A DNA stretch of 64,000 nucleotides from assembly GCF_001729785.1 (NCBI RefSeq), contig NZ_CP017183.1, forward strand, positions 2,542,001 through 2,606,000, read 5' to 3'. Origin of the DNA: Enterobacter hormaechei subsp. xiangfangensis. GTDB taxonomy: Bacteria; Pseudomonadota; Gammaproteobacteria; Enterobacterales; Enterobacteriaceae. The translations under genes were made by a program, and so were the position numbers. The notes under the pieces were generated by a model. The model ran no database searches. It saw only the letters and a program-made list of their open reading frames with translations, and was not told the DNA's origin. Shown piece by piece: positions 1-10,588 of the stretch (within the stretch, counting starts at the first letter, position 1; every line of letters begins with the position of its first letter).

Positions 1-477
1 ACGTTGTAACTGCGAAGCCGCCAGTCCATACCCATGCACTACGCCACCCGGGCTTTCAAGGCGTACCACCACCTGATCCTGGACTGTCGCCACGGCCAGC
101 ACCGCCGTCACTTCTTCACGCAGTGAGGAGACTTCATGCGCATCCATGCTACCTTTAAAATCGAGCACATAGACGCGCGGTTTTGCGTCAGCCTGTGGCG
201 TGGCGAGTTTAGCTTTCGCCTTCGCAGCTTTGGCGTCCTGCTTATGTTTTTTCTTCTGGGCTTTTAGCCACAGCTTCTGTTGATGATCGTCAAGCAGCGC
301 CAGAGACATCTCCTCCTGCATCTCTTTATACTGTTCGCTCAGGCGGGTAATGCGTAACTCACCACGCTGACGCTTACGCTGCGTCAGGTTGACAATCAGG
401 ACGGCAATCACCGCGACAGCTATAACCACCGTCGCGATTTTGGCCAAAAACAACCCATACTGAGAAAGTAATTCCAC
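1..477 (-). CDS. sohB: SohB, inner-membrane S49-family peptidase (5' part, cut by window edge)
   Basis: Only the first 159 codons are inside the window; the gene continues past position 1, so the catalytic serine region is not visible. The start is GTG at 477, giving MELLSQYGLF, which lines up with the start of E. coli SohB. A single membrane segment spans about residues 8-28, followed by a charged Lys/Ala-rich stretch (KKKHKQDAKAAKAK) and then the start of the S49 (SppA-like) domain with VYVLDFKGSMDAHE and RLESPGGVVHGYGLAASQLQ. SohB is a predicted membrane-anchored periplasmic protease; its physiological substrates are not well known. It is divergent from yciK, as in E. coli. Confidence 0.93.
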   Translation of the reverse strand, partial: MELLSQYGLFLAKIATVVIAVAVIAVLIVNLTQRKRQRGELRITRLSEQYKEMQEEMSLALLDDHQQKLWLKAQKKKHKQDAKAAKAKAKLATPQADAKPRVYVLDFKGSMDAHEVSSLREEVTAVLAVATVQDQVVVRLESPGGVVHGYGLAASQLQR

Positions 478-729
478 GCGTTCCACCTTGATTTAACCAC
501 GAATCTTTCACGCCAGTGTACAACAGCCCTGCGCAGGCGTCTCGCTCTGGACATTACCTCTGCGAGGCGGCTTCAGGAATCCCCCGTTTCTGGTTTAAAT
601 CTTTGCAAATTGTTAATTTCCCAGCGATCTGTCCTGTAGACTGATTGAATTCTGACGCTGTTTCGGGCATAAAGCCGAAAAGTCATAAATAAAGGTGCAA
701 GTCACGCCCAATGCGCCTGAGGAGCCACC

Positions 730-1491
730 GTGCATTATCAGCCACAAAAAAACCTTCTACAGAACCGCATCATTCTGGTTACCGGTGCCAGCGACGGGAT
801 TGGTCGCGAAGCGGCGCTGACCTATTCTGAATACGGTGCGAGCCTTATTCTGCTGGGACGTAATGAAGAAAAGCTCAAGGCCGTCGCCCGTGAAATCGAA
901 AACGCCGGCGGTAACCCCACGCCCTGGTATACGCTCGATCTGCTGACCTGTACGCCAGCGTCATGTCAGGCCCTTGCCCAGCGTATCAGCACACATTATC
1001 CGCGTCTGGATGGCGTACTGCACAACGCGGGGTTACTGGGCGAAGTGCGCCCGATGGATGAACAGGATCCGGAGATTTGGCAGCAGGTGATGCAGGTTAA
1101 CGTCAACGGGACGTTTTTCCTGACCCAGGCCTTGCTTCCTTTATTACTCAACTCCGATTCCGGCTCGCTGGTCTTTACCTCCTCCAGCGTGGGGCGTCAG
1201 GGGCGTGCGAACTGGGGGGCTTACGCCGTCTCAAAATTTGCCACCGAAGGAATGATGCAGGTGCTGGCCGAAGAGTACCAAAGCCGCCACCTGCGGGTTA
1301 ACTGTATTAACCCGGGCGGTACGCGCACCAAAATGCGTGCCAGCGCCTTCCCGACAGAAGATCCGCAAAAGCTTAAAACCCCGGCCGATATTATGCCTCT
1401 TTACCTGTGGCTGATGGGTGACGACAGCCGTCGTAAAACCGGAATGACATTCGATGCCCAGCCAGGCCGCAAACCGGGGATATCGCAATGA
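730..1491 (+). CDS. yciK: YciK, short-chain dehydrogenase/reductase family oxidoreductase
   Basis: A 253-residue classical SDR protein. The nucleotide-binding motif is TGASDGIG near residues 18-25, the NAG motif lies near residue 96, and the catalytic set is Ser (in FTSSSVG) with YAVSK. The start is GTG at 730, preceded by GAGGAG six bases upstream; the N-terminus MHYQPQK matches E. coli YciK. The stop overlaps the btuR start by four bases (ATGA), so the two genes are translationally coupled. Its substrate is unknown in the family, and the coupling to a cobalamin enzyme does not by itself define a function. Confidence 0.95.
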   Translation: MHYQPQKNLLQNRIILVTGASDGIGREAALTYSEYGASLILLGRNEEKLKAVAREIENAGGNPTPWYTLDLLTCTPASCQALAQRISTHYPRLDGVLHNAGLLGEVRPMDEQDPEIWQQVMQVNVNGTFFLTQALLPLLLNSDSGSLVFTSSSVGRQGRANWGAYAVSKFATEGMMQVLAEEYQSRHLRVNCINPGGTRTKMRASAFPTEDPQKLKTPADIMPLYLWLMGDDSRRKTGMTFDAQPGRKPGISQ

Positions 1492-2078
1492 GTGAAGATC
1501 GGCATCAGCAGCGCCAGCAGCGTCTGAAAGAACAGGTTGATGCACGCGTGGCGGCCGCTCAGGACGAGCGCGGGATCCTCATTGTGTTTACCGGCAACGG
1601 TAAAGGCAAAACCACCGCCGCATTTGGTACCGCCACCCGCGCAGTCGGGCACGGGCAGAAAGTGGGCGTGATCCAGTTTATCAAGGGTGAATGGCCCAAC
1701 GGCGAGCGTAATCTGCTCGAGCCGCATGGCGTTGAGTTTCAGGTGATGGCGACCGGTTTTACCTGGGATACCCAGAACCGGGAAACCGATACCGCAGCCT
1801 GCCTCGCCGTCTGGGAGCATGCCAAAAGGATGCTCTCTGACCCGTCGTTTAACATGGTGTTGCTGGATGAGATCACCTATATGGTCGCCTACGACTATCT
1901 GCCTCTGGAGGCCGTGCTGGCTGCCCTGAAAAACCGCCCAGCGCATCAGACGGTTATCGTCACGGGGCGCGGGTGTCATCGGGATATTCTGGAGCTGGCC
2001 GATACCGTCAGCGAGCTGCGTCCGGTTAAGCATGCGTTCGATGCGGGTATCAAAGCGCAAATGGGGATAGATTACTGA
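1488..2078 (+). CDS. btuR: Cob(I)yrinic acid a,c-diamide adenosyltransferase (CobA/BtuR type)
   Basis: A 196-residue cytoplasmic ATP:corrinoid adenosyltransferase. It transfers the adenosyl group of ATP to the cobalt of Co(I) corrinoids, producing adenosylcobalamin precursors for salvage or synthesis. The P-loop GNGKGKTTAAFG is at about residues 36-47, and the conserved LLDEITY and VTGRG segments of the family are present. Length and sequence match E. coli BtuR. It is coupled to yciK by a four-base overlap and followed by a strong intrinsic terminator at 2082-2111. Confidence 0.97.
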   Translation: MSEDRHQQRQQRLKEQVDARVAAAQDERGILIVFTGNGKGKTTAAFGTATRAVGHGQKVGVIQFIKGEWPNGERNLLEPHGVEFQVMATGFTWDTQNRETDTAACLAVWEHAKRMLSDPSFNMVLLDEITYMVAYDYLPLEAVLAALKNRPAHQTVIVTGRGCHRDILELADTVSELRPVKHAFDAGIKAQMGIDY

Positions 2079-2081
2079 AGA

Positions 2082-2111
2082 AAAAAAGCCCGGTATATTC
2101 ACCGGGCTTTT
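2082..2111. terminator. Bidirectional intrinsic terminator between btuR and rluB
   Basis: An inverted repeat, AGCCCGGT (2087-2094) with ACCGGGCT (2101-2108), is flanked by an A tract on the left and a T tract on the right. It can therefore end btuR transcripts on the plus strand and rluB transcripts on the minus strand, whose stop codon lies at 2115-2117. Confidence 0.9.
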
Positions 2112-2114
2112 CGA

Positions 2115-2990
2115 TTAACCGTTGTTATTACGGCTGCCAGAGCGGCGATTGCTGCTAACCTGGCTGTGACGCTTCACCGCACGGCGGATCTGATTCGCCT
2201 TCATGCGACGACGATCTTTCTCTACCGCTACTTTCGACGTGGTTTCTGGCGTCAGGCCAACCAGATCGCGCAGGTAGTTGGTTTGCGTCAGATCCAGTTC
2301 GGTATAGCCGCCACGTGGCAGGCCTTTCGGCAGCAGAATGTCGCCATAGCGGACGCGAATCAAACGGCTCACCTGGACACCGACCGCTTCCCACAGACGA
2401 CGCACCTCGCGGTTACGTCCCTCTGTCAGGGTAACGTTGTACCACTGGTTAATGCCTTCACCACCGGTAAACTTGATGGTTTTGAACGCCGCAGGGCCGT
2501 CCTCCAGCTGAACGCCACGCGACAGGTCGCGCAGTTTATTCTCATCAACCTGGCCGAAAACACGAACGGCGTATTCACGTTCCACTTCACGACTCGGGTG
2601 CATCAGACGGTTTGCCAGTTCACCATCGGTGGTGAACAGCAGCAGGCCGCAGGTATTCACGTCCAGACGCCCTACGGCAATCCAGCGGGCGCCACGCAGT
2701 TTTGGCAGACGGTCAAACACCGTCGGGCGGCCTTCCGGATCGTTGCGGGTACACAGTTCGCCTTCCGGCTTGTAGTAAGCCAGTACGCGGCAGATCTGTT
2801 CAGCAGACTCTTTCACGGAGATAAGATGGCCGTCAATGCGGATCTTCAGCCCCGGTACGATTTCAACGCGGTCACCGAGCGTGGCGATTTTACCGTCCAC
2901 ACTCACGCGGCCTGCTTCAATAATGGCTTCGATTTCACGGCGCGAACCGTGGCCGGCACGCGCCAGCACTTTCTGTAACTTCTCGCTCAT
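2115..2990 (-). CDS. rluB: RluB, 23S rRNA pseudouridine(2605) synthase
   Basis: A 291-residue RsuA-family pseudouridine synthase. An N-terminal S4 RNA-binding domain spans about residues 1-60 ([20 protein letters not shown]). It is followed by the catalytic domain with the [19 protein letters not shown] motif that carries the catalytic aspartate, and the [14 protein letters not shown] motif. The C-terminal tail is rich in Arg, Lys, Ser and Asn. RluB modifies U2605 in helix 93 of 23S rRNA. In E. coli K-12 yciQ lies between yciO and rluB; here only about 100 bases separate the two genes. Confidence 0.96.
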   Translation of the reverse strand: MSEKLQKVLARAGHGSRREIEAIIEAGRVSVDGKIATLGDRVEIVPGLKIRIDGHLISVKESAEQICRVLAYYKPEGELCTRNDPEGRPTVFDRLPKLRGARWIAVGRLDVNTCGLLLFTTDGELANRLMHPSREVEREYAVRVFGQVDENKLRDLSRGVQLEDGPAAFKTIKFTGGEGINQWYNVTLTEGRNREVRRLWEAVGVQVSRLIRVRYGDILLPKGLPRGGYTELDLTQTNYLRDLVGLTPETTSKVAVEKDRRRMKANQIRRAVKRHSQVSSNRRSGSRNNNG

Positions 2991-3087
2991 TGAGCTTCCT
3001 CAGGTGTCGCCTTCACAGGCGTCGAATCAGGTCAAAAACAGGGCGGCGCCCTGCTTTGATGGCCGCGTAGTATATCTGCTTACACCC

Positions 3088-3708
3088 TTACAAGAAAGGC
3101 TTAACATCGCCCACGCCTTCACGAATCACTTCTGGCGCATCTTCGGTGAGATCCACCACGGTGGTCGGCTGCTGGCCAAGATAGCCGCCATGAATAATCA
3201 GCTCCACCACCTTCTCCAGACGATCTTTGATCTCTTCCGGGTCGGACTCGGTAAACTCACTGCCCGGCAGCATCAGCGATGTGGAGAGCATCGGCTCGCC
3301 GAGGGTTTCAAGCAGCGCCTGGGCAATCGGGTTCGACGGCACGCGCATGCCGATGGTTTTACGTTTTTCCTGCAACAGACGACGCGGTACCTCTTTTGTC
3401 CCTTTCAGAATGAAGGTGTAGTTACCGGGCGTGTTGTTCTTAATCAGGCGAAACGCCACGTTATCAACATAAGCATAGGTCGACAGCTCAGAGAGATCGC
3501 GACACATCAGGGTGAAGTTGTGGCCGTCCGGCAGCTGGCGGATGCGACAGATGCGCTCCATCGCCCCTTTGTCCTCGATTTTACAGCCCAGCGCATAGCC
3601 AGAATCGGTTGGGTAGACAATAACGCCGCCTTTGCGGACGATCTCCACGGCCTGATTAATCAGACGTGGCTGGGGGTTATCCGGATGGATATAGAAAAAC
3701 TGACTCAT
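3088..3708 (-). CDS. yciO: YciO, Sua5/YciO/YrdC-family protein
   Basis: A 206-residue protein of the YrdC/Sua5 fold, whose relatives make the threonylcarbamoyl-AMP used for tRNA t6A. Visible family motifs are the VYPTDSGYALGC region (about residues 32-43) and RQLPDGHNFTLMCRDLSE with KGTKEVPRRLL. YciO itself is a paralogue of TsaC/YrdC whose role in t6A synthesis is less clear. Its start overlaps the end of rnm by four bases, so the two are co-translated. Confidence 0.94.
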   Translation of the reverse strand: MSQFFYIHPDNPQPRLINQAVEIVRKGGVIVYPTDSGYALGCKIEDKGAMERICRIRQLPDGHNFTLMCRDLSELSTYAYVDNVAFRLIKNNTPGNYTFILKGTKEVPRRLLQEKRKTIGMRVPSNPIAQALLETLGEPMLSTSLMLPGSEFTESDPEEIKDRLEKVVELIIHGGYLGQQPTTVVDLTEDAPEVIREGVGDVKPFL

Positions 3709-4598
3709 ACTTCCCTCTCTTCAATTTGCTGTGGCTGTTCCCAGAGCTGCCAGACAGGCTCAACGCCCGCGGGTAACCAGAGCTTGCGCCCCAGTTCAAT
3801 CCACGCGCAGGGCTGATGGAAATCTGAACCCTGTGAGCCAAGCAGGCCAAACTGACGGGCGTAGGTCGCGAGCTGCGAACGTTCATTGGGTGCCTGCTGA
3901 CACTGGGCAACTTCCATCGCCTCACCGCCGCATTCGGCAAAGTGTGCCAGCAGTCTTTTCAGCCATTTAGCAGAAAGATTATACCGCCCCGGATGGGCCA
4001 GCACGGCCTTACCGCCAGAATGATGAATCACATCAATAGCTTGTTTTATTGTACACCACTGTGGGGGAACGTATCCGGTTTTCCCGCGCGCCAGATACTT
4101 TTTAAAGACATTCGCCATGGTCGTCGCCTTACCAGCGTCCACCAGAAAACGGGCGAAATGGCCGCGCGTCACCGCCCCACCGTTCGCCAGCTTTCGCGCG
4201 CCTTCCAGCGCACCGGGAATATGCGCTTTTTCCAGACGTTCGCCAATCATCTCCGCGCGTTGATTGCGGCGTGTTTTTTGTTCTTGCAAAAAAGCACGCA
4301 TGGCCGGATGTTCTGTATCGATGTTCAGGCCAACGATATGAATTTCGTGGTTTTCCCAGACCGTCGAGATCTCAACCCCGGCCACCAGATCCAGCGCCAG
4401 TCCGCTGCGGACAATCTCGGCGCGCGCGGCGGGAATGCCGTCAGTGGTATCGTGATCGGTTATTGCCAGCGTGCCGACACGCATTTCAACGGCGCGATGG
4501 ACCAGGGCTTCGGGTGTCAGCAGGCCATCTGAAGCCTGCGTATGGCTGTGTAAATCATAAATTACGGCGTAGGTGGTATCGCTCAAAGCACTTCCCAT
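3705..4598 (-). CDS. rnm: Rnm (YciV/TrpH), PHP-domain 5'-3' exoribonuclease / 3',5'-nucleoside bisphosphate phosphatase
   Basis: A 297-residue PHP-family metal-dependent phosphoesterase. Metal-binding motifs visible are DLHSHTQASDG (residues 15-25), ITDHDTTDGIPAA (46-58), AHPGRY and GSDFHQP. The E. coli homologue (RNase AM) matures the 5' ends of rRNAs and degrades short RNA from the 5' end; it also acts on nucleoside 3',5'-bisphosphates. It is divergently transcribed from the trp operon and coupled to yciO by overlap. Confidence 0.93.
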   Translation of the reverse strand: MGSALSDTTYAVIYDLHSHTQASDGLLTPEALVHRAVEMRVGTLAITDHDTTDGIPAARAEIVRSGLALDLVAGVEISTVWENHEIHIVGLNIDTEHPAMRAFLQEQKTRRNQRAEMIGERLEKAHIPGALEGARKLANGGAVTRGHFARFLVDAGKATTMANVFKKYLARGKTGYVPPQWCTIKQAIDVIHHSGGKAVLAHPGRYNLSAKWLKRLLAHFAECGGEAMEVAQCQQAPNERSQLATYARQFGLLGSQGSDFHQPCAWIELGRKLWLPAGVEPVWQLWEQPQQIEEREV

Positions 4599-4662
4599 AA
4601 CAGGTTGGAGACATCCGAAGCCCCTATGATACCGACTAACCGTGAAATACTGAAATCAGGGG

Positions 4663-4691
4663 TTGACAACACGCCATCGAACTAGTTAACT
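4663..4691 (+). promoter_or_regulatory. trp operon promoter
   Basis: The -35 box TTGACA (4663-4668) and -10 box TTAACT (4686-4691) are separated by exactly 17 bases. They are almost identical to the E. coli trp promoter and lie upstream of trpL. Confidence 0.95.
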
Positions 4692-4697
4692 AGTACG
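4678..4697 (+). promoter_or_regulatory. TrpR operator overlapping the trp -10 box
   Basis: The palindrome CGAACTAGTTAACTAGTACG matches the E. coli trp operator and covers the -10 element. Tryptophan-bound TrpR would therefore exclude RNA polymerase. Confidence 0.95.
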
Positions 4698-4725
4698 CAA
4701 GTTCACACGAGAAAGGTATCTGAAA

Positions 4726-4770
4726 ATGACAGCACATTTCGCTCTGCACGGTTGGTGGCGTACTTCCTGA
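4726..4770 (+). CDS. trpL: trp operon leader peptide TrpL
   Basis: A 14-residue leader peptide, MTAHFALHGWWRTS, with tandem tryptophan codons (TGG TGG) at positions 10-11. Ribosome stalling at these codons when charged tRNA-Trp is scarce favours the antiterminator and lets transcription continue into trpE. Same length and layout as the E. coli leader, with some substitutions in the N-terminal half. Confidence 0.96.
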   Translation: MTAHFALHGWWRTS

Positions 4771-4814
4771 TCTTCGGGCAGTGTCACGCGTCTGCGATAA
4801 GCAAACAGATACCC

Positions 4815-4841
4815 AGCCCGCTACCCAGCGGGCTTTTTTTT
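4815..4841 (+). terminator. trp attenuator terminator
   Basis: The hairpin GCCCGC (4816-4821) with GCGGGC (4828-4833) is followed by a run of eight T. This is the 3:4 structure of the trp attenuator, ending 23 bases before trpE. Confidence 0.95.
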
Positions 4842-4864
4842 GAACAGAATATGAGAACAACAAC

Positions 4865-6427
4865 ATGCAAACAGCCAAACCCCACCTCGAACTGCTGACC
4901 TGCGAGGCGGCCTATCGCCATAACCCTACCGCGCTGTTTCATCAGGTGTGCGGTGCACGTCCTGCGACGCTGCTGCTGGAATCTGCTGATATCGACAGCA
5001 AGGACGATCTCAAAAGCCTGCTGCTGGTTGACAGCGCGCTGCGCATTACCGCAGCGGGTGATACTGTCACTATTAAGGCGTTATCTGAGAATGGCGCGTC
5101 GCTGCTGCCGCTGCTGGATGCGGCTCTGCCTTCAGGTATTGAAAATGAGCGTCATCCGGACCTGAGAATTCTGCATTTCCCACCGGTAAGCCAGCTGCTG
5201 GATGAGGATGCCCGCCTCTGCTCGCTCTCCGTTTTTGACGCCTTCCGTCTGCTGCAAAATTTGGTGGCCGTACCGGAAGATGAGCGCGAAGCAATGTTCT
5301 TTGGCGGGCTGTTTGCTTACGACCTGGTTGCTGGCTTTGAAGATTTACCCCAAACCGAGCAGGGTAACCGCTGCCCGGACTACTGCTTCTACCTGGCCGA
5401 AACCCTGCTGGTGATCGACCATCAGAGAAAATACACCCGCATCCAGGCCAGCCTGTACACGCCGTCTGCGTCTGAGAAAAATCGCCTCGCGCAGCGCATC
5501 GCCCAACTGCAACAGCAGATGTCGGAAGCACCGCCCGCACTCCCGGTGCAGCGTGTTGAAAAGATGACCTGCGAGGTGAGTCAGACCGACGATCAGTACG
5601 GCGCGGTGGTGCGTCAGATGCAAAAAGCGATTCGTGCCGGGGAGATATTCCAGGTGGTGCCGTCCCGTCGCTTCTCACTGCCCTGCCCGTCGCCGCTGGC
5701 GGCTTACGATGTGCTTAAAAAGAGCAACCCAAGCCCTTACATGTTCTTTATGCAGGACAATGATTTCACCCTGTTTGGCGCGTCGCCGGAAAGCTCCCTC
5801 AAGTACGACGCCACCAGCCGCCAGATTGAGATCTACCCGATAGCGGGAACCCGCCCACGCGGCCGTCGTGCCGATGGCTCCCTGGACCGCGATCTCGACA
5901 GCCGCATTGAACTGGAAATGCGTACCGACCATAAGGAGCTCTCCGAACACCTGATGCTGGTTGACCTGGCGCGTAACGATCTGGCACGCATTTGCACGCC
6001 TGGCAGCCGCTACGTGGCGGACCTGACCAAAGTCGACCGCTACTCCTTCGTCATGCACCTGGTCTCCCGCGTGGTGGGTGAGCTGCGCCACGACCTCGAC
6101 GTCCTGCACGCCTACCGCGCCTGCATGAACATGGGCACGTTGAGCGGCGCGCCGAAAGTCCGCGCTATGCAGCTGATCGCCGAAGCGGAAGGACGCCGTC
6201 GCGGCAGCTACGGTGGTGCCGTGGGCTATTTCACCGCTCACGGTGACCTCGATACCTGCATCGTGATCCGCTCCGCCTACGTTGAGGACGGCATTGCCAC
6301 CGTCCAGGCCGGGGCCGGAATTGTGCTGGATTCTGTTCCGCAGTCGGAAGCCGACGAAACCCGCAGTAAAGCGCGCGCGGTACTGCGCGCCATTGCTACC
6401 GCACACCATGCACAGGAGATTTTCTGA
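4865..6427 (+). CDS. trpE: Anthranilate synthase component I (TrpE)
   Basis: A 520-residue chorismate-utilising enzyme that, with the TrpG domain, converts chorismate and glutamine to anthranilate, the first step of tryptophan synthesis. The tryptophan feedback site [13 protein letters not shown] is at about residues 37-49. The catalytic chorismate-binding domain includes [32 protein letters not shown] and [12 protein letters not shown]. It ends in a TGATG one-base overlap with trpD, giving translational coupling of the two subunits. Confidence 0.98.
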   Translation: MQTAKPHLELLTCEAAYRHNPTALFHQVCGARPATLLLESADIDSKDDLKSLLLVDSALRITAAGDTVTIKALSENGASLLPLLDAALPSGIENERHPDLRILHFPPVSQLLDEDARLCSLSVFDAFRLLQNLVAVPEDEREAMFFGGLFAYDLVAGFEDLPQTEQGNRCPDYCFYLAETLLVIDHQRKYTRIQASLYTPSASEKNRLAQRIAQLQQQMSEAPPALPVQRVEKMTCEVSQTDDQYGAVVRQMQKAIRAGEIFQVVPSRRFSLPCPSPLAAYDVLKKSNPSPYMFFMQDNDFTLFGASPESSLKYDATSRQIEIYPIAGTRPRGRRADGSLDRDLDSRIELEMRTDHKELSEHLMLVDLARNDLARICTPGSRYVADLTKVDRYSFVMHLVSRVVGELRHDLDVLHAYRACMNMGTLSGAPKVRAMQLIAEAEGRRRGSYGGAVGYFTAHGDLDTCIVIRSAYVEDGIATVQAGAGIVLDSVPQSEADETRSKARAVLRAIATAHHAQEIF

Positions 6428-8022
6428 TGGCTGACATTCTGCTGCTCGATAATATCGACTCCTTTACCTACAACCTGGCAGATCAGCTGCGTGCGAATGG
6501 TCACAATGTCGTTATCTATCGCAACCACGTTCCGGCCCAGACGCTGATTGACCGTCTGGCGACCATGCAAAACCCGGTGCTGATGCTCTCCCCGGGCCCA
6601 GGCGCACCGAGCGAAGCAGGCTGTATGCCTGAGCTGTTGACCCGTATGCGCGGCAAGCTGCCGATTATCGGCATCTGCCTTGGCCATCAGGCGATTGTCG
6701 AAGCCTACGGCGGTTACGTGGGTCAGGCGGGGGAGATCCTGCATGGCAAAGCGTCAAGTATTGAACATGACGGTCAGGCGATGTTTGCCGGGCTGCCGAA
6801 CCCGCTTCCGGTAGCGCGTTACCACTCGCTGGTTGGCAGCAACATTCCGGCCGGGCTGACCATTAACGCCTCGTTTGAAGGGATGGTGATGGCGGTGCGT
6901 CATGATGCGGATCGCGTCTGCGGGATGCAGTTCCACCCGGAATCTATCCTGACGTCCAACGGCGCGCGCCTGCTGGAGCAAACGCTCGACTGGGCGCTGC
7001 AAAAGCTGGAGCAGACCAACACCCTGCAACCGATTCTGGAAAAACTGTATCAGGCTCAGACCCTGAGCCAGCAGGAGAGCCACCAGCTGTTCTCCGCCGT
7101 CGTGCGCGGCGAGCTGAAGCCTGAGCAGCTGGCCGCTGCGCTGGTGAGCATGAAAGTGCGCGGCGAAAGCCCGCAGGAGATCGCCGGTGCCGCAACCGCG
7201 CTGCTGGAAAATGCCGCCCCGTTCCCGCGCCCGGACTACCCGTTTGCCGATATTGTCGGGACCGGTGGCGACGGCAGTAACAGTATCAATATTTCCACCG
7301 CCAGCGCCTTTGTGGCCGCGGCATGCGGTCTGAAAGTGGCGAAACACGGCAACCGCAGCGTGTCCAGCCGTTCAGGATCGTCCGACCTGCTGGCAGCTTT
7401 CGGTATCAACCTGGACATGAACGCCGAGCGTTCCCGTGAAGCGCTGGATGACCTGGGCGTCTGTTTCCTGTTTGCGCCGAAGTATCACACCGGTTTCCGC
7501 CACGCGATGCCGGTTCGCCAGCAGCTTAAAACCCGCACGCTGTTTAACGTGCTCGGTCCACTCATTAACCCGGCGCACCCGCCGCTGGCGCTGATTGGCG
7601 TTTACAGCCCGGAGCTGGTCCTGCCGATTGCGGAGACGCTGCGCGTCCTCGGTTACCAACGCGCCGCCGTGGTACACAGCGGCGGGATGGATGAAGTTTC
7701 CCTGCATGCGCCCACGCTGGTGGCGGAACTGAATCACGGCGAAGTGCTGAACTATCAGCTTGAGGCCGCTGACTTCGGGTTGACCCCGTACCATCAGGAC
7801 GCCCTGGCGGGCGGCACGCCGGAAGAAAACCGTGACATTCTCACGCGCTTATTACAAGGTAAAGGTGAGGCCGCCCATGAGGCCGCCGTGGCGGCCAACG
7901 TAGCCATGCTGATGCGTTTACATGGCGAGGAAGATCTGAAAGCCAACGCCCAAAAAGTTCTGGCCGTACTGCGCTCCGGTGCAGCTTACGATCGCGTTAC
8001 CGCACTTGCGGCAAGAGGGTAA
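6427..8022 (+). CDS. trpD: Bifunctional anthranilate synthase glutamine amidotransferase / anthranilate phosphoribosyltransferase (TrpGD)
   Basis: A 531-residue fusion. Residues 1-195 are the class I glutamine amidotransferase with the nucleophile cysteine in GICLGHQA and the His/Glu pair in MQFHPES. Residues 200-531 are the phosphoribosyltransferase, with the PRPP-binding motif [27 protein letters not shown] and NVLGPLINP. The fusion is the usual enteric form. The start overlaps the trpE stop by one base. trpC follows after three bases. Confidence 0.98.
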   Translation: MADILLLDNIDSFTYNLADQLRANGHNVVIYRNHVPAQTLIDRLATMQNPVLMLSPGPGAPSEAGCMPELLTRMRGKLPIIGICLGHQAIVEAYGGYVGQAGEILHGKASSIEHDGQAMFAGLPNPLPVARYHSLVGSNIPAGLTINASFEGMVMAVRHDADRVCGMQFHPESILTSNGARLLEQTLDWALQKLEQTNTLQPILEKLYQAQTLSQQESHQLFSAVVRGELKPEQLAAALVSMKVRGESPQEIAGAATALLENAAPFPRPDYPFADIVGTGGDGSNSINISTASAFVAAACGLKVAKHGNRSVSSRSGSSDLLAAFGINLDMNAERSREALDDLGVCFLFAPKYHTGFRHAMPVRQQLKTRTLFNVLGPLINPAHPPLALIGVYSPELVLPIAETLRVLGYQRAAVVHSGGMDEVSLHAPTLVAELNHGEVLNYQLEAADFGLTPYHQDALAGGTPEENRDILTRLLQGKGEAAHEAAVAANVAMLMRLHGEEDLKANAQKVLAVLRSGAAYDRVTALAARG

Positions 8023-8025
8023 ATA

Positions 8026-9384
8026 ATGCAGACCGTTTTAGCGAAAATCGTCGCCGATAAGGCCATCTGGGTGGAAGCCCGCAAGCAACAGCAGCCGCTC
8101 GCCAGTTTTCAGAATGACGTCGTTCCGAGCAGCCGTCGTTTTTATGATGCGCTTCAGGGCGCGCGTACCGCGTTTATTCTGGAGTGTAAAAAAGCGTCTC
8201 CGTCCAAAGGCGTGATCCGTGACGATTTCGACCCGGCGCGTATTGCCGGTATCTACAAGCATCATGCGTCTGCCATTTCTGTGCTGACGGATGAGAAATA
8301 TTTTCAGGGCAGCTTCGATTTTCTGCCCGTAGTCAGCGGCATCGCGCCGCAGCCGATTCTGTGCAAAGACTTTATTATCGACCCGTATCAGATCTGGCTG
8401 GCGCGCTTTTACCAGGCCGATGCCTGCCTGCTGATGCTCTCCGTGCTGGATGACGAGCAGTATCGCCAGCTCTCCGCCGTCGCGCACAGCCTGAATATGT
8501 GCGTACTGACCGAAGTGAGCAACGAAGAGGAGCTGGAGCGCGCCATCGCGCTGGAAGCCAAAGTGGTCGGCATTAACAACCGCGACCTGCGCGACCTGTC
8601 GATTGACCTCAACCGTACGCGCCAGCTTGCGCCGCGTCTGGGCGCGGGCGTCACGGTGATCAGCGAATCCGGGATAAACAGCTACGCTCAGGTGCGCGAA
8701 CTCAGCCACTTTGCCAACGGTTTCCTGATCGGCTCCGCGATGATGGAACACGACGATCTTAATGCGGCCGTGCGCCGCGTGCTGTTGGGTGAGAACAAAG
8801 TCTGCGGCCTGACCCGTGAACAGGATGCGCAGGCCGCATATGAAGCGGGCGCAATCTATGGTGGTCTGATCTTTGTTGAGTCCTCTCCTCGCGCCGTTAA
8901 TGAGGAACAGGCGCGCAAGGTGATGGCGGCTGCGCCACTGAACTACGTGGGCGTGTTCCGCGATGCGGATATTAACGACGTTGCGGCTAAAGCGGACGCG
9001 TTATCCCTGAGCGCGGTTCAGCTGCATGGCGATGAAGATCAGGCGTACATTGATGCTCTGCGACATGCTCTGGCGCCTCAGGTTCAGATCTGGAAAGCGC
9101 AAAGCGTTGGCGCCACCCTGCCCGCGCGTAACCTGAAGCATGTTGATAAATACGTGCTCGACAACGGCCAGGGCGGCACGGGGCAGCGTTTCGACTGGTC
9201 ACTGCTGCGTGGCGAAGTGCTGGACAATGTCCTGCTGGCGGGGGGATTAAGCCCCGATAACTGTGTGGAAGCGGCCAAAACCGGCTGCGCCGGCCTCGAT
9301 TTCAATTCAGGCGTAGAGTCCCAACCGGGCATTAAAGACGCCAGCAAGCTGGCATCGGTATTTAAAACTCTGCGTGCATATTAA
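8026..9384 (+). CDS. trpC: Bifunctional indole-3-glycerol phosphate synthase / phosphoribosylanthranilate isomerase (TrpCF)
   Basis: A 452-residue fusion of two TIM barrels. Residues 1 to about 255 form indole-glycerol-phosphate synthase ([14 protein letters not shown] with the catalytic lysine, [25 protein letters not shown]). Residues about 256-452 form phosphoribosylanthranilate isomerase ([10 protein letters not shown] with the catalytic cysteine, [27 protein letters not shown]). It catalyses the third and fourth steps of tryptophan synthesis from anthranilate. trpB begins 10 bases after its stop. Confidence 0.98.
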   Translation: MQTVLAKIVADKAIWVEARKQQQPLASFQNDVVPSSRRFYDALQGARTAFILECKKASPSKGVIRDDFDPARIAGIYKHHASAISVLTDEKYFQGSFDFLPVVSGIAPQPILCKDFIIDPYQIWLARFYQADACLLMLSVLDDEQYRQLSAVAHSLNMCVLTEVSNEEELERAIALEAKVVGINNRDLRDLSIDLNRTRQLAPRLGAGVTVISESGINSYAQVRELSHFANGFLIGSAMMEHDDLNAAVRRVLLGENKVCGLTREQDAQAAYEAGAIYGGLIFVESSPRAVNEEQARKVMAAAPLNYVGVFRDADINDVAAKADALSLSAVQLHGDEDQAYIDALRHALAPQVQIWKAQSVGATLPARNLKHVDKYVLDNGQGGTGQRFDWSLLRGEVLDNVLLAGGLSPDNCVEAAKTGCAGLDFNSGVESQPGIKDASKLASVFKTLRAY

Positions 9385-9394
9385 GGAAGAGAAG

Positions 9395-10588
9395 ATGACG
9401 ACATTACTTAACCCGTATTTTGGTGAGTTCGGTGGGATGTATGTCCCACAAATCCTGATGCCCGCGCTGCGCCAGCTGGAAGAAGCGTTCGTGAGCGCAC
9501 AGAAAGATCCGGCGTTTCAGGCGGAGTTTACTGACCTGCTGAAAAACTACGCCGGTCGTCCGACGGCGCTGACAAAGTGCCGCAACCTGACCGAAGGCAC
9601 TAAAACTACGCTGTATCTTAAGCGTGAAGATTTGCTGCACGGTGGCGCGCATAAAACTAACCAGGTGCTGGGCCAGGCGCTGCTCGCGAAGCGGATGGGT
9701 AAAACCGAAATCATCGCCGAAACCGGCGCGGGGCAGCACGGTGTGGCCTCAGCGCTCGCCAGCGCCCTGCTCGGCCTGAAATGCCGCATTTACATGGGGG
9801 CGAAGGACGTTGAGCGCCAGTCGCCAAACGTGTTCCGTATGCGTCTGATGGGGGCGGAAGTGATCCCGGTGCACAGCGGTTCTGCCACGCTGAAAGATGC
9901 CTGTAATGAAGCGCTGCGCGACTGGTCTGGCAGCTACGAAACCGCCCACTACATGCTCGGTACCGCCGCGGGCCCGCACCCGTTCCCGACCATCGTGCGT
10001 GAATTCCAGCGCATGATCGGCGAAGAGACTAAAGCGCAGATCCTCGAAAAAGAGGGTCGCCTGCCGGATGCGGTGATCGCCTGCGTTGGCGGCGGATCTA
10101 ACGCCATCGGCATGTTTGCCGATTTTATCGACGAAACCAGCGTTGGGCTGATTGGCGTTGAGCCTGCCGGCCACGGCATTGAAACGGGCGAGCATGGTGC
10201 GCCGCTGAAGCATGGCCGCGTGGGGATCTACTTCGGCATGAAGGCCCCGATGATGCAGACCGATGAAGGGCAGATTGAGGAGTCTTACTCGATCTCTGCC
10301 GGGCTGGATTTCCCGTCCGTAGGGCCGCAGCACGCGTTCCTGAACAGCACCGGCCGCGCGGATTATGTCTCCATCACCGATGACGAAGCGCTGGAGGCCT
10401 TCAAAACGCTGTGCCGCAATGAAGGGATCATCCCGGCGCTGGAGTCTTCCCACGCGCTGGCGCACGCGCTGAAAATGATGAAGGAAAACCCGGAAAAAGA
10501 GCAGCTGCTGGTGGTAAACCTTTCCGGTCGCGGTGACAAAGATATCTTCACCGTTCACGATATTCTGAAAGCACGAGGGGAAATCTGA
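9395..10588 (+). CDS. trpB: Tryptophan synthase beta subunit
   Basis: A 397-residue PLP enzyme that condenses indole with serine to give tryptophan. The PLP lysine lies in [14 protein letters not shown] near residue 87, the substrate loop is ETGAGQHG, and the phosphate-binding motif is [10 protein letters not shown]. The ATG at 9395 is preferred: it has AAGGAAGAG just upstream and gives the standard N-terminus [10 protein letters not shown] and the standard length. An upstream in-frame ATG at 9374 lies inside trpC. The end overlaps trpA by one base (TGATG). Confidence 0.98.
   Translation: MTTLLNPYFGEFGGMYVPQILMPALRQLEEAFVSAQKDPAFQAEFTDLLKNYAGRPTALTKCRNLTEGTKTTLYLKREDLLHGGAHKTNQVLGQALLAKRMGKTEIIAETGAGQHGVASALASALLGLKCRIYMGAKDVERQSPNVFRMRLMGAEVIPVHSGSATLKDACNEALRDWSGSYETAHYMLGTAAGPHPFPTIVREFQRMIGEETKAQILEKEGRLPDAVIACVGGGSNAIGMFADFIDETSVGLIGVEPAGHGIETGEHGAPLKHGRVGIYFGMKAPMMQTDEGQIEESYSISAGLDFPSVGPQHAFLNSTGRADYVSITDDEALEAFKTLCRNEGIIPALESSHALAHALKMMKENPEKEQLLVVNLSGRGDKDIFTVHDILKARGEI

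Noticed and set aside
2166..2978. Open frame of 270 codons antisense to rluB
   Set aside because: rluB has clear S4 and catalytic motifs; the antisense product has none.
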